Assembly (NCBI RefSeq): GCF_023896955.1
Contig: NZ_JAMHIW010000004.1
Span: 434,001 to 498,000 of the forward strand
Direction: 5' to 3'
Source of the DNA: Micromonospora sp. RHAY321
Lineage (GTDB): Bacteria; Actinomycetota; Actinomycetes; Mycobacteriales; Micromonosporaceae
DNA: 64,000 bases
The position numbers were made by a program, and so were the translations under genes. The notes under the pieces were generated by a model, which had not been told where the DNA came from, did not search any database, and saw nothing but the letters and a program-made list of their open reading frames with translations. Positions 35,566-44,781 of the stretch are shown here, piece after piece. The stretch's first letter is position 1. Each line of letters begins with the position of its first letter.

Positions 35566-36408
35566 ATGCGGATCCGGCCGCGGCGACGCGCCGCCGAATG
35601 CCCGCTGCGCCGGATCCTGTCGGCCGGCGTCGTGCTCGCCCTGGTGGTGCCGGCGTACGGCTGCCGGGTCGAGCTGACCCCGCCCGGCGCGCCCACCACG
35701 TGGCCGGCCGCCCAGGCCCGCCACTGGCAGTGGCAGTGGCAGGTCACCGGGCCGCTCGACCCGGCGGTCGACGCCGAGGTCTTCCTGCTCGACCCGGTGG
35801 CCACCACGGCCGCCCAGACCGCCGAGCTGCGCTCCCGGGACCGTCGCCTGATCTGCCAGGTGCACGTCGGCTCGGTCCGATCGGCCGACCCGGACGCCAG
35901 CCGGTTCCCGGCCGCCGTGCAGGGCTCGCCCGGCCGCCGGCCCGGCAGCCGGTGGCTGGACGTCCGGGGGTGGGACGCGCTGGAGCCGGCGCTCGCCGAC
36001 CGGTTCCGGCTCTGCCGGGGCAAGGGCTTCGGCGCCGTGGCGCTGGCCGACGCCGACGGGTACGCGTCTCGCACCGGCTTCCCGCTCGACTTCGACGACC
36101 AGTTGCTGTTCAACCGCCGGCTGGCCCAACTGGCCCGGTCGCTGGACCTCTCCCCCGGGCTGGTCAACGACGTGCCGCAGCTCGCCGCGCTGGCCCCGGA
36201 CTTCGACTTCGCGGTCAACGAGGAGTGCGTCCGGCTGGGCCAGTGCGCCAAGCTGCTGCCGTTCGCCGACGCCGACAAGCCGGTCTTCCACGTCGAGTAC
36301 ACCGGCTCGACCGACGACTTCTGCGTCACCACCGTCGGCTACGGCTTCGCCTCGATCCTCAAGGAACGGACGCTCGACGCCTGGCGCGAACCCTGCCCCC
36401 TGCCCTGA
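35566..36408 (+). CDS. Putative GH114-like (endo-alpha-1,4-polygalactosaminidase family) lipoprotein
   Basis: 280 residues. Arg-rich start, hydrophobic core and lipobox (VVPAYG then Cys33) mark a lipoprotein signal. The mature part is a TIM-barrel-like domain beginning WQWQVTGPLDP, with RLICQVHVGS, RWLDVRGW, KGFGAVALADADGY, GLVNDVPQLA and FAVNEECVRLGQC. This pattern is that of the GH114 family known from polygalactosaminidase of Pseudomonas and fungal Sph3/Ega3-type enzymes. Conserved Asp and Glu are present at plausible catalytic sites (ADADG, NEEC). A galactosamine polymer target is inference. It ends 76 bp from the convergent MMPL gene. Confidence 0.75.
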   Translation: MRIRPRRRAAECPLRRILSAGVVLALVVPAYGCRVELTPPGAPTTWPAAQARHWQWQWQVTGPLDPAVDAEVFLLDPVATTAAQTAELRSRDRRLICQVHVGSVRSADPDASRFPAAVQGSPGRRPGSRWLDVRGWDALEPALADRFRLCRGKGFGAVALADADGYASRTGFPLDFDDQLLFNRRLAQLARSLDLSPGLVNDVPQLAALAPDFDFAVNEECVRLGQCAKLLPFADADKPVFHVEYTGSTDDFCVTTVGYGFASILKERTLDAWREPCPLP

Positions 36409-36483
36409 CCCCTCACCTCGTGCCCTGCCGCGCCGATCCAGGGAATCCCCCCGGATCGACGCGGAGCGTGCGGGCGCCGCGGG

Positions 36484-38703
36484 TCAGGGCACCGGCACCA
36501 GCTCCGGGGCGGGGGCCGGCGGATCGGCGGGGGCGGGCGCCGTGCGCGGGCGCAGGAAGCGCGGGGTCCACCAGTTGGCGTCGCCGAGCATCGTCATCAA
36601 CGCCGGCAGCACCACGCCCCGGATGATCGTGGCGTCCAGCAGGATCGCCGCCGCCAGGCCGATGCCGAGCTGCTTCATGTCGATCGTGCTCAACGTGGCG
36701 AAGATCGAGAACACCCCGACCATCACGACCGCCGCGCTGGTCACCACGCCGGCCGACGAGGTGATCCCGTACGCCACCGCGTCCCGGTTGGACATGCCGG
36801 CCCGGATGCCCTCGCGAATCCGGCTGACCACGAAGACGTGGTAGTCCATCGAGAGGCCGAAGAGCACCACGAAGAGGAACAGCGGTAGCCAGGACACGAT
36901 CGCGCCCATCGACGTGAAGCCGAGTGGCCCCGCCGCCCAGTCGCCCTGGAAGACCAGCACCAGCAGCCCGTACGCGGCACCGGCGGAGAGCAGGTTCAGC
37001 ACGATCGAGCTGGCCGCCACCACCACCGACCGGAACGTGAACATCATGACCAGGAACGTGAGCACCAGCACGAAGCCCATCACCAGCGGTAGCTTGTCCC
37101 GGACGTGCTGCGCGTAGTCCTCGCTGTCGGCCACACTGCCGCCGACCGCGTACTCGATGCCGGGGATGCCCCGCAGCTCGGCCGGGACCAGGTCGGCACG
37201 CAGCTTCTCCAGCGACTGCACGGAGCGGTCGTCGCGGCTGGCGTACGGGGTGGCGACGTCCAGCACCGACACCCGCCGGTCGGCGGACACCTCGATCTTC
37301 GGGCCGTCGGTCTCGGTCGGAGCGAACAGCGGGTCACCGGCGGCCCTGGCGGCCAGGTCGGTGAGCGCGGCGTGGACCCGGTCGGCCTGCTCGGCCGGTG
37401 CCCGGACGGCCACCACGTGGTTGGTGCCGGTGCTCGGGAAGGCGGCGGTGAGCCGGTCGTACGCCTGCATGGCCGGGGTGGTGCGTGGCAGATCCTCCAT
37501 GCCGGGGAACTTCAGCTTCATACCGAGTGCCGGGGCGGCCAGCGCGAGCAGCAGCCCGACGGAGATGACCAGCGTCGGCACCGGGGCGCGCAGCGCGGGG
37601 CGGAGCACCGCTGGCCAGAGTCGGGGCGAGCGGGGCTCGCCGTGCCGGCCGGTGCGTGGCGCGGTCAACCGCCAGAGCAGCGGAACCCGGGGCCGGTCGA
37701 CCCAGCGGCCGAGCTTGGCCAGCAGGGCGGGCAGCACCGTCAGCGAGCCGACCACCGCGACCGCGACCACCAGGATCGAGCCGACGGCCAGGGACGAGAA
37801 GACCACGTCGCCAGCGAGCAGCAGCCCCGCCATCGAGATGATCACGGCGAAGCCGGAGACCACCACGGCGTGCCCGGAGGTCTCCGCGGCGATCTCCACC
37901 GCGTCCAGGCCGGAGCGGCCCTTGGCGCGTTCCTCCCGTTCCCGGCGGACGTAGAACAGCGAGTAGTCGACCCCGACCGCCATGCCGATCAGCAGGATCA
38001 CGGGTGCCGTGGTGTCGGTGGCGGGCACCAGGTGCGAGGCGAGGGTGGACAGACCCATCGCGGCGGCGACCGAGGAGAGCGCCAGCAGCACCGGCACGCT
38101 GGCCGCGATCAGCGCACCGAACGCGATGATCAGGATGGCCAGGGTGACCGGGAGGCTGAGCAGCTCGGCACGCTTGAAGTCCTTGCCCAGCGTGTCGTCG
38201 AGGGCCTGGTTGATCGACGGCCCGCCGACCTGCTCGACGCGCAACCGCGGGTGCGCGTCCTGGACGGTGGAGGTGGCGTCGCGCAACGGCTGCACCCGGT
38301 CCGACGCGGTACCGGGGTCACCGGACATGGTGATCGGCAGCAGGAGCGCCGAGCCGTCCCGGGCGGTGACCGGCTGGCCGACCTCGGCGACCCCGGTGAC
38401 CGTACGCAGCCGGGCCGCCGCGTCGTCCGCCGCCGCCTTCGCCGCCGCCGGGTCCAGCGCGCCGCCCCGGGAGGTGATCAGGACGTTCTCCACGGCCGGG
38501 TCGGCGAAGTCGCCGGAGTCCACGATCAGGCCGGCCCGGCCCGTCTCGCCGATCGCCTGGTCGCCGCTGGTGGCCTCGTTGAGACCGGCGGCGTTGCCAC
38601 CGACGAAGCACACCGCCACGAACACGGCCCACAGCGCGATCGCCCGCCACGGGTGCTCGGCGCTCCACCGCGCCATCCGCACCGTCACCGGTCTTGTCCG
38701 CAT
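36484..38703 (-). CDS. MMPL-family RND transporter
   Basis: 739 residues from ATG 38703, with GGGGGA 6 nt upstream. Two repeats, each with one transmembrane helix, a large outer domain, and a five-helix cluster. The repeats are seen in IGMAVGVDYSLFYVRRERE and LFGLSMDYHVFVVSRIRE, where the Asp-Tyr pairs are those needed for proton relay in MmpL3. SGDQAIGETGRAGL and the outer domains show RND homology. Actinobacterial MMPL proteins export lipids or antibiotics; the substrate here is unknown. The C-terminal 35 residues are Pro/Ala-rich. No regulator lies next to it. Confidence 0.92.
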   Translation of the reverse strand: MRTRPVTVRMARWSAEHPWRAIALWAVFVAVCFVGGNAAGLNEATSGDQAIGETGRAGLIVDSGDFADPAVENVLITSRGGALDPAAAKAAADDAAARLRTVTGVAEVGQPVTARDGSALLLPITMSGDPGTASDRVQPLRDATSTVQDAHPRLRVEQVGGPSINQALDDTLGKDFKRAELLSLPVTLAILIIAFGALIAASVPVLLALSSVAAAMGLSTLASHLVPATDTTAPVILLIGMAVGVDYSLFYVRREREERAKGRSGLDAVEIAAETSGHAVVVSGFAVIISMAGLLLAGDVVFSSLAVGSILVVAVAVVGSLTVLPALLAKLGRWVDRPRVPLLWRLTAPRTGRHGEPRSPRLWPAVLRPALRAPVPTLVISVGLLLALAAPALGMKLKFPGMEDLPRTTPAMQAYDRLTAAFPSTGTNHVVAVRAPAEQADRVHAALTDLAARAAGDPLFAPTETDGPKIEVSADRRVSVLDVATPYASRDDRSVQSLEKLRADLVPAELRGIPGIEYAVGGSVADSEDYAQHVRDKLPLVMGFVLVLTFLVMMFTFRSVVVAASSIVLNLLSAGAAYGLLVLVFQGDWAAGPLGFTSMGAIVSWLPLFLFVVLFGLSMDYHVFVVSRIREGIRAGMSNRDAVAYGITSSAGVVTSAAVVMVGVFSIFATLSTIDMKQLGIGLAAAILLDATIIRGVVLPALMTMLGDANWWTPRFLRPRTAPAPADPPAPAPELVPVP

Positions 38704-38811
38704 CTCGGGTCCCCCTGTCACGTCAACCCCCTGTCAACGGTGCTGACGTTAGGAGCGTGACGAGGCGGTCACATCGGGGATCGGCCCCGGCCGTCCCCGG
38801 AGAAAGGTCCA

Positions 38812-38915
38812 CCCCGTCGGCGGGACCGCTCGGGCCGCAGGGCGGGCATCAGCCCGCGATTCGGACAACCGCCAGGGTCCAGCCCGGAACGGTCGGCCGC
38901 GACCCGCCGACGGGG
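38812..38915. repeat. Nested inverted repeats downstream of mutM
   Basis: CCCCGTCGGCGGG (38812-38824) and CCCGCCGACGGGG (38903-38915) are perfect complements 78 nt apart; inside is a 6-bp hairpin GCGGGC / GCCCGC (38842-38857). It lies just beyond the mutM stop on the minus strand, so terminator activity for the plsX-rnc-mutM run is the simplest role. Confidence 0.45.
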
Positions 38916-38934
38916 ACCCGGAACCGACTCCGGG

Positions 38935-39792
38935 TCATCCCCGAAGGGAACCCCGGGGGCGGGGCTGGCACCGCGGGCAGCTGTACGAGGAGCGGTTCAT
39001 GAACGCCTCGCGGCGGACCGGCGCGCCGCACCGCCGGCACGGCTCACCCTCCCGGCCGTAGACGTTCAGCGCACGGTCGAAGTAGCCGCTCTCGCCGTTG
39101 ACGTTGACGTAGAGGGCGTCGAAGCTGGTCCCGCCCTCCTTGATGGCCTCACCGAGCACGTCGCGGACGTGGCCGAGCAGACGCTGCGCGGCCGGGCCGG
39201 TCAACGCGTCGGTGGGGCGGGTGCCGTGCAGCCCTGCGCGCCAGAGCGCCTCGTCGGCGTAGATGTTGCCCACGCCCGAGATCAGGGTCTGGTCGAGCAG
39301 TGCGCGCTTCACCTCGGTCCGCCGGCGACGCAGCGCCGCGACGAAGGCCGCGTCGGAGAACTCCGGGTCCATCGGGTCGCGGGCGATGTGCGCGATCTCC
39401 GCGGGCAGCTCGGCACCACCCTCGCTGACCGAGAGCCCGCCGAACGTGCGCTGGTCGACGAAGCGCAGCTCCGGCCCGTCGTCGGCGAACCGGAACCGCA
39501 CCCGCAGGTGGGTCTCGTCCGGGGTGCCGGGCGGCTGGAGCAGCAGCTGACCGGACATGCCGAGGTGCCCGATCACCGCGTCACCGCTGTCCAGGGGCAA
39601 CCACAGGTACTTGCCGCGCCGTCGGACGTCCAGCACGGTCCGGCCGGCGAGCACGTCGGCGAAGTGCGCGCCGCCGGGGACGTGCCGGCGAACGGCGCGC
39701 GGGTGTCGAACCTCCACCGAGGCGATCCGGCGACCGGTGACCCACTGGGCCAGCCCCTGCCGGACGGTCTCCACCTCGGGCAGCTCAGGCAC
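38935..39792 (-). CDS. mutM: Formamidopyrimidine-DNA glycosylase
   Basis: 285 residues from GTG 39792. It excises 8-oxoguanine and FapyG from DNA. After the start comes [11 protein letters not shown] with the catalytic Pro2 and Glu3; [10 protein letters not shown] holds Lys near 60; the helix-two-turn-helix has [19 protein letters not shown]; the C-terminal zinc finger has four Cys (CRRCGAPV and SCPRC). The start codon lies within the rnc reading end (8-bp overlap), so translation is coupled. The rnc-mutM order is also that of Mycobacterium. Confidence 0.96.
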   Translation of the reverse strand: MPELPEVETVRQGLAQWVTGRRIASVEVRHPRAVRRHVPGGAHFADVLAGRTVLDVRRRGKYLWLPLDSGDAVIGHLGMSGQLLLQPPGTPDETHLRVRFRFADDGPELRFVDQRTFGGLSVSEGGAELPAEIAHIARDPMDPEFSDAAFVAALRRRRTEVKRALLDQTLISGVGNIYADEALWRAGLHGTRPTDALTGPAAQRLLGHVRDVLGEAIKEGGTSFDALYVNVNGESGYFDRALNVYGREGEPCRRCGAPVRREAFMNRSSYSCPRCQPRPRGSLRG

Positions 39793-40720
39793 GGCGGTGC
39801 CCCGCCTGACGATCGTCGGCGGGCCGGCCACCGCCGTCGGCGGTCGGGCCCCCGCCGTTGCTGCTGGGGCCGGCACCGTTGGGCTGCTCCGCCGCCACGT
39901 CGGCCGGCATGACCTGCGCCGCGTGGTCGGCCTGCTCGGTGCGGGCCGCCCGCTCGGCCTGCTCCAACGGCCCGACCGACTCCTCCGGAGCGGGCGCGCC
40001 GTCCTGGCCGTCCTGGTCGGCGAGCATCCGCCACGCCGCCTCGGCGGCCCGCTGCTCGGCCTCCTTCTTGCTGCGCCCGTCGGCGCCGCCGTACCGGTTG
40101 CCGGCCACCACCACCCAGGCGGTGAACGTCTTGAGGTGGTCCGGGCCGGTGCCCTCGATCCGGTACTCGGGCACGCCGAGCCCGAGTGCCGCGGTCAACT
40201 CCTGGAGGCTGGTCTTCCAGTCCAGGGCGGCGCCCCGACCGGCCGACTCGGCCATCAGCGGGTCGAAGAGCCGGTGGATGACGAGCCCCGCGGTGTCCAG
40301 CCCGTACTGGAGGTAGATCGCACCGAGCAGCGCCTCCAGGGTGTCGGCGAGGATGCTCGCCTTGTCCCGGCCGCCCGTCGTCTCCTCGCCCTTACCGAGC
40401 AGCAGGTACGCGCCGAGGCCGTCCGGGCCCAGGCCACGGGCCACGTCGGCGAGCGCGCGCATGTTGACCACGCTCGCGCGGAGCTTGGCCAACTGCCCCT
40501 CGGGCAGGTCCGGGTGGTTGTGGAAGAGCGCCGTGGTGATCACCACGCCGAGCACCGAGTCGCCGAGGAACTCCAGCCGCTCGTTGGTCGGCAGGCCGCC
40601 GTTCTCGTACGCGTACGAGCGGTGGGTCAGCGCGCGTTGCAGCAGGTCGGGTTCCAGGCTCACGCCGAAGGCGGCTTCCAGGTGACCGACGGACGCCTGC
40701 CGCCGCTTGTCGTTGCTCAT
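39785..40720 (-). CDS. rnc: Ribonuclease III with long disordered tail
   Basis: 311 residues, against about 230 normally. It cleaves double-stranded RNA in rRNA processing. The signature [13 protein letters not shown] (about 46-58), [13 protein letters not shown] with the second acidic cluster, and the dsRBD at about 165-235 ([30 protein letters not shown]) are complete. The extra 75 residues are Ala/Glu/Gln/Gly-rich, without predicted structure. The ATG overlaps the plsX stop (ATGA). Confidence 0.96.
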   Translation of the reverse strand: MSNDKRRQASVGHLEAAFGVSLEPDLLQRALTHRSYAYENGGLPTNERLEFLGDSVLGVVITTALFHNHPDLPEGQLAKLRASVVNMRALADVARGLGPDGLGAYLLLGKGEETTGGRDKASILADTLEALLGAIYLQYGLDTAGLVIHRLFDPLMAESAGRGAALDWKTSLQELTAALGLGVPEYRIEGTGPDHLKTFTAWVVVAGNRYGGADGRSKKEAEQRAAEAAWRMLADQDGQDGAPAPEESVGPLEQAERAARTEQADHAAQVMPADVAAEQPNGAGPSSNGGGPTADGGGRPADDRQAGHRRA

Positions 40721-41805
40721 GATGTGCGTACCTCGGTGTCGGTGGAACGGTCTGTGCGGTCCGTCGCGGCGTCGCCGTCGAGCAACGCGGAGATCAGGTC
40801 GGTGGCGCGGCGCCGCCACAGGTGGGCGGCGAGGGCGATGCCGGAGGCGACGTCGTCGGCCCGTGCGGCACCGTGGCAGATGACCACCGTTCCGGCCACG
40901 CCGAGCAGGGCGGCGGCGCGGGGGGCGCCACCACCGACGGGCGGGCCGCCGGCCATCGCGTACGCGCCCTCGATCGCCTTGAGCAGCACGTTACCGGTGA
41001 AGCCGTCGGTGACCACCACATCGGCGCGCGCGCCGAGCGCCACGTCGTACCCCTCGACCAGGCCGACGTAGCGCGCGCCTCCGGGTAGCGGCTCGACGGT
41101 GAGCAGGGGGTCGGTGGCCCGGCGGACCCGGTCGCCCTTGCCGGCCTCGGTGCCGACGGACAGCAGCCCGACCCGGGGTTCGACGACCGAGTGCGCCACC
41201 GCGGCGTACGCGGCGCCGAGCACGGCGTGCCGGGCGAGGGTGGCCGGGCGGGGCTCCAGCGAGCCGCCCACGTCGAGCAGGACGACCGGCCCGGCGACGG
41301 CGGGCAGGGTGGCGACCAGGGCGGGTTGGCGGATCTCCGGCCAGCGGCCGAGGCCGAGCACGGCGGCGGTGACGGTGGCGCCGGTGGAGCCGGCGGAGAC
41401 CAGGGCGTCGGCGGTTCCGTCGCGGACGGCGGTGACAGCGGCGCGGACGGTGCTCTCCGCGCGGGCGGCGCTGGGATGGTCGGCCATGCCGACGGCGTCG
41501 CGGACGGGCCGCACCGTGATCCGGGCGCGTTGGGCCGGATCGAGGGCAGCAATCAGCCCGTCGGCCACCTCACTCGGGCCGACGAGCAGCAGATGCAGGT
41601 CGGGGTCGGCGCGCACAGCCCGCAGAGCGCCGTCAACCACGACGGCGGGAGCGTCGTCCCCGCCGAGGAGGTCAACGGCGATCCGCGCGGTGCCCGGCTC
41701 CACCGGGACGTCGACCGGGTTGGGCCGGCCGGCGTCGGTGGGAGCCGGGGCACCGGGCGAATGCCAGGGTGCGCGCGCCGCCCGACCTGGGGTCGGGGGC
41801 GTCAC
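40717..41805 (-). CDS. plsX: Phosphate acyltransferase PlsX
   Basis: 362 residues from GTG 41805. It makes acyl-phosphate from acyl-ACP for phospholipid synthesis. After a Pro-rich start of about 35 residues comes [20 protein letters not shown], in place of the usual AxDx[52 protein letters not shown] [11 protein letters not shown] and [16 protein letters not shown] follow. The family motif MGGD is LGGD here. The gene is next to rpmF, as in most bacteria, though fatty-acid genes do not follow. GpsA and a PlsC-like gene lie further along. Confidence 0.92.
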   Translation of the reverse strand: MTPPTPGRAARAPWHSPGAPAPTDAGRPNPVDVPVEPGTARIAVDLLGGDDAPAVVVDGALRAVRADPDLHLLLVGPSEVADGLIAALDPAQRARITVRPVRDAVGMADHPSAARAESTVRAAVTAVRDGTADALVSAGSTGATVTAAVLGLGRWPEIRQPALVATLPAVAGPVVLLDVGGSLEPRPATLARHAVLGAAYAAVAHSVVEPRVGLLSVGTEAGKGDRVRRATDPLLTVEPLPGGARYVGLVEGYDVALGARADVVVTDGFTGNVLLKAIEGAYAMAGGPPVGGGAPRAAALLGVAGTVVICHGAARADDVASGIALAAHLWRRRATDLISALLDGDAATDRTDRSTDTEVRTS

Positions 41806-41817
41806 TCGGCGTCCAGG

Positions 41818-41991
41818 TCAGACCTCGAGAACCTGGCGGCCGTTGTAGGTGCCGCAGACGGAGCAGGCGGCGTGCGGCAGCTTCGGGGACTTGCACTGCG
41901 GGCACGCGATGGTCGCGACCACGGTCGCCTTCCAGTTCGCCCGGCGGGACCGGGTGTTGCTGCGCGACATCTTGCGCTTCGGGACGGCCAC
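41818..41991 (-). CDS. rpmF: 50S ribosomal protein L32
   Basis: 57 residues from GTG 41991, AGGAG 8 nt upstream inside the end of the preceding gene. Basic N-terminus VPKRKMSRSNTRSRRANWKA, then a zinc ribbon with two CxxC pairs (CPQC and CSVC). This is the Cys-containing, zinc-binding form. Confidence 0.96.
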   Translation of the reverse strand: MAVPKRKMSRSNTRSRRANWKATVVATIACPQCKSPKLPHAACSVCGTYNGRQVLEV

Positions 41992-41996
41992 GGTTC

Positions 41997-42560
41997 TTAC
42001 TCCTCTGTACGGGTCAGTTGCGACAGGCCTACCCAACGCGGGTCGATCTGCTGGTGACTGTGGTCGGCCGGCAGATCGTCCCAGTGCGCCCCGCAGTCGG
42101 GGCACAGTCCTGGGCAGTCCTCCCGGCAGAGCGGGTTGGTCGGCAGCGTGAGCACCAACGCGTCCCGCAGCGCCGGCTCCAGGTCGATCAGATCGCCCTG
42201 CATCCGGCCCACCTCGTCCTCGTCGGTCGTGACGTCCGTGGTGCTGTTCTCGTACGCGTACAGCTCCTGGATCGTCACGGCCATCGAGTCGTTGATCTCG
42301 CGCAGGCAACGGCCGCACTCGCCCCGGACGGGACCGGTGATGGTCCCGGAGACGAGCACGCCCTCGGACACCGACTGCAACCTCAGGTTGAGGTCGAGGT
42401 CCGCGCCCTCCGGCACGCCGATCAACTCCACGCCGAGGTCCGCCGGTGCCGGCACGACCCGCTGGACCTCACGCAACGCGCCAGGGCGGCGCGGCAGGTC
42501 CCTCGTGTCGAGGACCAGCGGCGACCTGGGGTCGAGTGTCGATGGCGAGTGCTTGGGCAT
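41997..42560 (-). CDS. DUF177 (YceD-like) protein
   Basis: 187 residues. The family lies next to rpmF in nearly all bacteria and is thought to take part in 23S rRNA maturation or ribosome assembly. CGRCLREI and CREDCPGLCPDCGAHW carry the paired Cys of the zinc-binding form. The middle is acidic (TTDEDEVGRMQGDLIDLEP). It ends 5 bp before the rpmF start. Confidence 0.92.
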   Translation of the reverse strand: MPKHSPSTLDPRSPLVLDTRDLPRRPGALREVQRVVPAPADLGVELIGVPEGADLDLNLRLQSVSEGVLVSGTITGPVRGECGRCLREINDSMAVTIQELYAYENSTTDVTTDEDEVGRMQGDLIDLEPALRDALVLTLPTNPLCREDCPGLCPDCGAHWDDLPADHSHQQIDPRWVGLSQLTRTEE

Positions 42561-42669
42561 AGTTAGACTCCGGCCGGTGTGAGGCCGACAAAAAAGGTTA
42601 CCTGGACGACCGCCCGACAGTCGAACCGGGGGCGACGCCGCCTAAGCATGTCGGCTGGTGAAGTGCCGC

Positions 42670-43167
42670 TCAGAAGGGTAGCGGGCGTTCCGCCTCATCC
42701 CCAGCGAAGGTGCCGATCTCCCGCAGCGCGTGCATCTTGTCCCGGCCGCGCTCTATCGAGGCGAGCGCCCGGGTGAGGAACTGCTCGAAGTTGGCCAGAG
42801 CGGTGTCGACGTAGTCGTCGACCTCCTCCCGCAGGCGCTGCGCCTCGGCCCGCGCCTCGGCGATGATCCGGGCGCCCTCGTGCTCGGCCGACACAGTGAT
42901 CTCGTTCACCGAGACCAGGCGGGCGTGTTCCGCCTCACCCTCGCTGATGATCCGGTCGGCCTCGCGCTTGCCGGCTTCCATGATCTTGTCGCGTTCCTCC
43001 AGCAGCGCGGCGGCGCGACGCAGGTCGGCGGGGAGGTCGGCGCGCATCTCGTCGAGGGCAGCGATCATCTCACCCCGGTCGACCATGCAGTTGTTGCGCG
43101 ACATGGGGACGGAGCGGGCCTGCTCCACCATGGTGATCAGTTCGTCGATGCGATCGAGCGGGTCCAC
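42670..43167 (-). CDS. sepIVA: DivIVA-like coiled-coil protein, probable SepIVA homologue
   Basis: 165 residues. A short N-terminal domain (MDPLDRIDELITMVEQARSV) of the DivIVA type is followed by a coiled coil of about 110 residues (ADLRRAAALLEERDKIMEAG, ARIIAEARAEAQRLREEVDD). SepIVA acts in septation and in envelope precursor localisation in mycobacteria. Position supports the call: DUF177, rnc and mutM follow in the mycobacterial order. The name is given by synteny and type. Confidence 0.82.
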   Translation of the reverse strand: MDPLDRIDELITMVEQARSVPMSRNNCMVDRGEMIAALDEMRADLPADLRRAAALLEERDKIMEAGKREADRIISEGEAEHARLVSVNEITVSAEHEGARIIAEARAEAQRLREEVDDYVDTALANFEQFLTRALASIERGRDKMHALREIGTFAGDEAERPLPF

Positions 43168-43431
43168 CGGTCCTCACTCCCTGTCGTTCGTCGGCCGACC
43201 TCCATGATGCGGGCTACGGCCGGTTCCCCGCTCTACCAATCATGGCGTGCTCGCCCCACACGTGCCCCATCCACCCCAACCCGGCGCGTCGCGACACCAT
43301 CGCGTTGCGCGACCGCAGCGAACCAGACCCTCGTCGATTCCGCACCCTCTCGCGGGGCAAATGCCGCAGAGGCGCACGATCCATCGACCGCAGGCGCGCG
43401 ATCGGCGGGACGCGGAGGAGGCAGGGAGGGG
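43168..43431. other. Intergenic gap between the SepIVA-like gene and coaD
   Basis: 264 bp without a well-supported gene. Short open readings exist on both strands (for example 43242-43526 plus, which runs into coaD antisense) but none has a ribosome-binding site or familiar sequence. In Mycobacterium tuberculosis this junction holds the long lipid/polyketide locus; here it is empty. Confidence 0.45.
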
Positions 43432-43914
43432 TTACGGGCGGGGGCCGAGGCGGGACTGGAGGGCTTCCCGGACCGGGTCGGGAACGTGGGCGGAGATGTC
43501 CCCGCCCCACTTGGCGACGTCCTTGACGAGGCTGGAGGAGAGGAACGAGTAGAGCGGGTTGGTCGGCATGAACAACGTCTCGACGCCGGCCAGCCCGATG
43601 TTCATCTGGGCCATCTGCAACTCGTAGTCGAAGTCGCTGACCGCCCGCAGGCCCTTGATCAGCACGCTCGCCTGCTGGGCCCGGCAGAAGTCGACCAGCA
43701 GCCCCCGGAACGACTCGACCCGCACGTTGCCGTACGAGGCCGTCACCTCGCGGAGCATGTCGATGCGCTCCTCGACGGTGAACAGGCCACTCTTCGACTG
43801 GTTCACCAGCACGCCGACGATCACCTCGTCGAAGAGCCGGCTGGCCCTGCCGATGATGTCGAGGTGTCCGTTCGTGACCGGATCGAACGAGCCGGGACAC
43901 ACCGCACGTCTCAT
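43432..43914 (-). CDS. coaD: Phosphopantetheine adenylyltransferase
   Basis: 160 residues. It makes dephospho-CoA from ATP and 4'-phosphopantetheine. The nucleotidyltransferase motif is [16 protein letters not shown] with the T/HxGH box; [18 protein letters not shown] and the ISSS-like [15 protein letters not shown] close the active site. The ATG overlaps the rsmD stop (ATGA). Length is normal. Confidence 0.97.
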   Translation of the reverse strand: MRRAVCPGSFDPVTNGHLDIIGRASRLFDEVIVGVLVNQSKSGLFTVEERIDMLREVTASYGNVRVESFRGLLVDFCRAQQASVLIKGLRAVSDFDYELQMAQMNIGLAGVETLFMPTNPLYSFLSSSLVKDVAKWGGDISAHVPDPVREALQSRLGPRP

Positions 43915-44474
43915 GATCGGCGACCGTACCAAAGGGTGGTCTCGCCGTAACGGCGACTGCGCTCGGCAGTGATCCCGTCCACCCAGTCGACCGGCCCGGT
44001 GCGGCTGGACCGCTCCACCACCACCAGCGCGTCGGGCGCCAGCCAGCCACCGTCGACCAGCGTCGTCTGCAGCGCGGTGATCTCCGCGTCCGGCACGGCG
44101 TACGGCGGGTCGGCGAAGACCACGTCGTACGGCCCATCGTCCGGGCCGGCGGCCAGCACCGTCGCCACCTTGCCGGTCACCAGGTGGACGGCGGCGCCCG
44201 CCCGCAGGGCCGCCACGTTCTCCCGGATCACCCGGGCCGCCCGAGAGTCGGACTCGACCAGCAGGACGTGCCGGGCACCCCGGGAGAGCGCCTCCAGCCC
44301 GACGGCGCCGGAACCGGCGTACAGGTCGGCGAAGCGGGCACCGTCGAGGTCGACCTCGGCCTGGACGGCACTGAACAGCGCCTCCCGGACCCGGTCGGAG
44401 GTGGGTCGGGTGCCGGCGCCGGGCGGCGCGGCGATCCGCCGGCCGCCGAGCGTCCCGGCCACGATCCGGGTCAC
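43911..44474 (-). CDS. rsmD: 16S rRNA (guanine966-N2)-methyltransferase
   Basis: 187 residues. Starts [20 protein letters not shown], as in the family, then [12 protein letters not shown], the SAM motif [20 protein letters not shown] and the catalytic DPPY motif in [12 protein letters not shown]. It is placed before coaD, the usual order. It is divergent from the LPxTG gene over a 307-bp gap. Confidence 0.95.
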   Translation of the reverse strand: MTRIVAGTLGGRRIAAPPGAGTRPTSDRVREALFSAVQAEVDLDGARFADLYAGSGAVGLEALSRGARHVLLVESDSRAARVIRENVAALRAGAAVHLVTGKVATVLAAGPDDGPYDVVFADPPYAVPDAEITALQTTLVDGGWLAPDALVVVERSSRTGPVDWVDGITAERSRRYGETTLWYGRRS

Positions 44475-44781
44475 CGTCTCCTCCTGCTCATGACACCGAC
44501 GCTACGCGAGCCGACGGAGGCACCGACCAACACCATCGGTATCACCTGGGCGAGCACATAATCACTATTCGTATATCAATGATCTCACATTCATAACATC
44601 AGTCTTAGCGAATCCTGAGGGCTGTATCACCCGCGACGATCTCGCTAGGGTCGGCCGGGTGTCGGCGGCCACCCGCCGGCTCACGGCTCGGGAGAGCACC
44701 CAACAGCGGACGTGCAGCTACCGTCCGTCCACTGCGCTCCCGTGCCACACACCCCGACGCTTCAGCACTCCAGGAGTACCC
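44475..44781. other. AT-rich divergent intergenic region
   Basis: No gene. The part 44555-44612 is by eye only about one third G+C, in sharp contrast with the rest. CATAAT (44557-44562) and TATATC (44572-44577) could be -10 hexamers on the plus strand, but no -35 at proper spacing stands out. An AGGAG at 44772-44776 serves the next gene. It probably carries promoters for both rsmD and the surface-protein gene. Confidence 0.55.

Noticed and set aside
33362..38703. Horizontally acquired island with attachment sites
   Set aside because: No integrase, tRNA, direct repeats or clear shift in composition at the borders were found; only the small intergenic parts are less GC-rich.
43242..43526. Small plus-strand frame in the SepIVA-like gene/coaD gap
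   Set aside because: It has no ribosome-binding site, runs antisense into coaD and turns into Gly/Arg low-complexity sequence. An opposing minus-strand frame of about 56 codons is no better supported.
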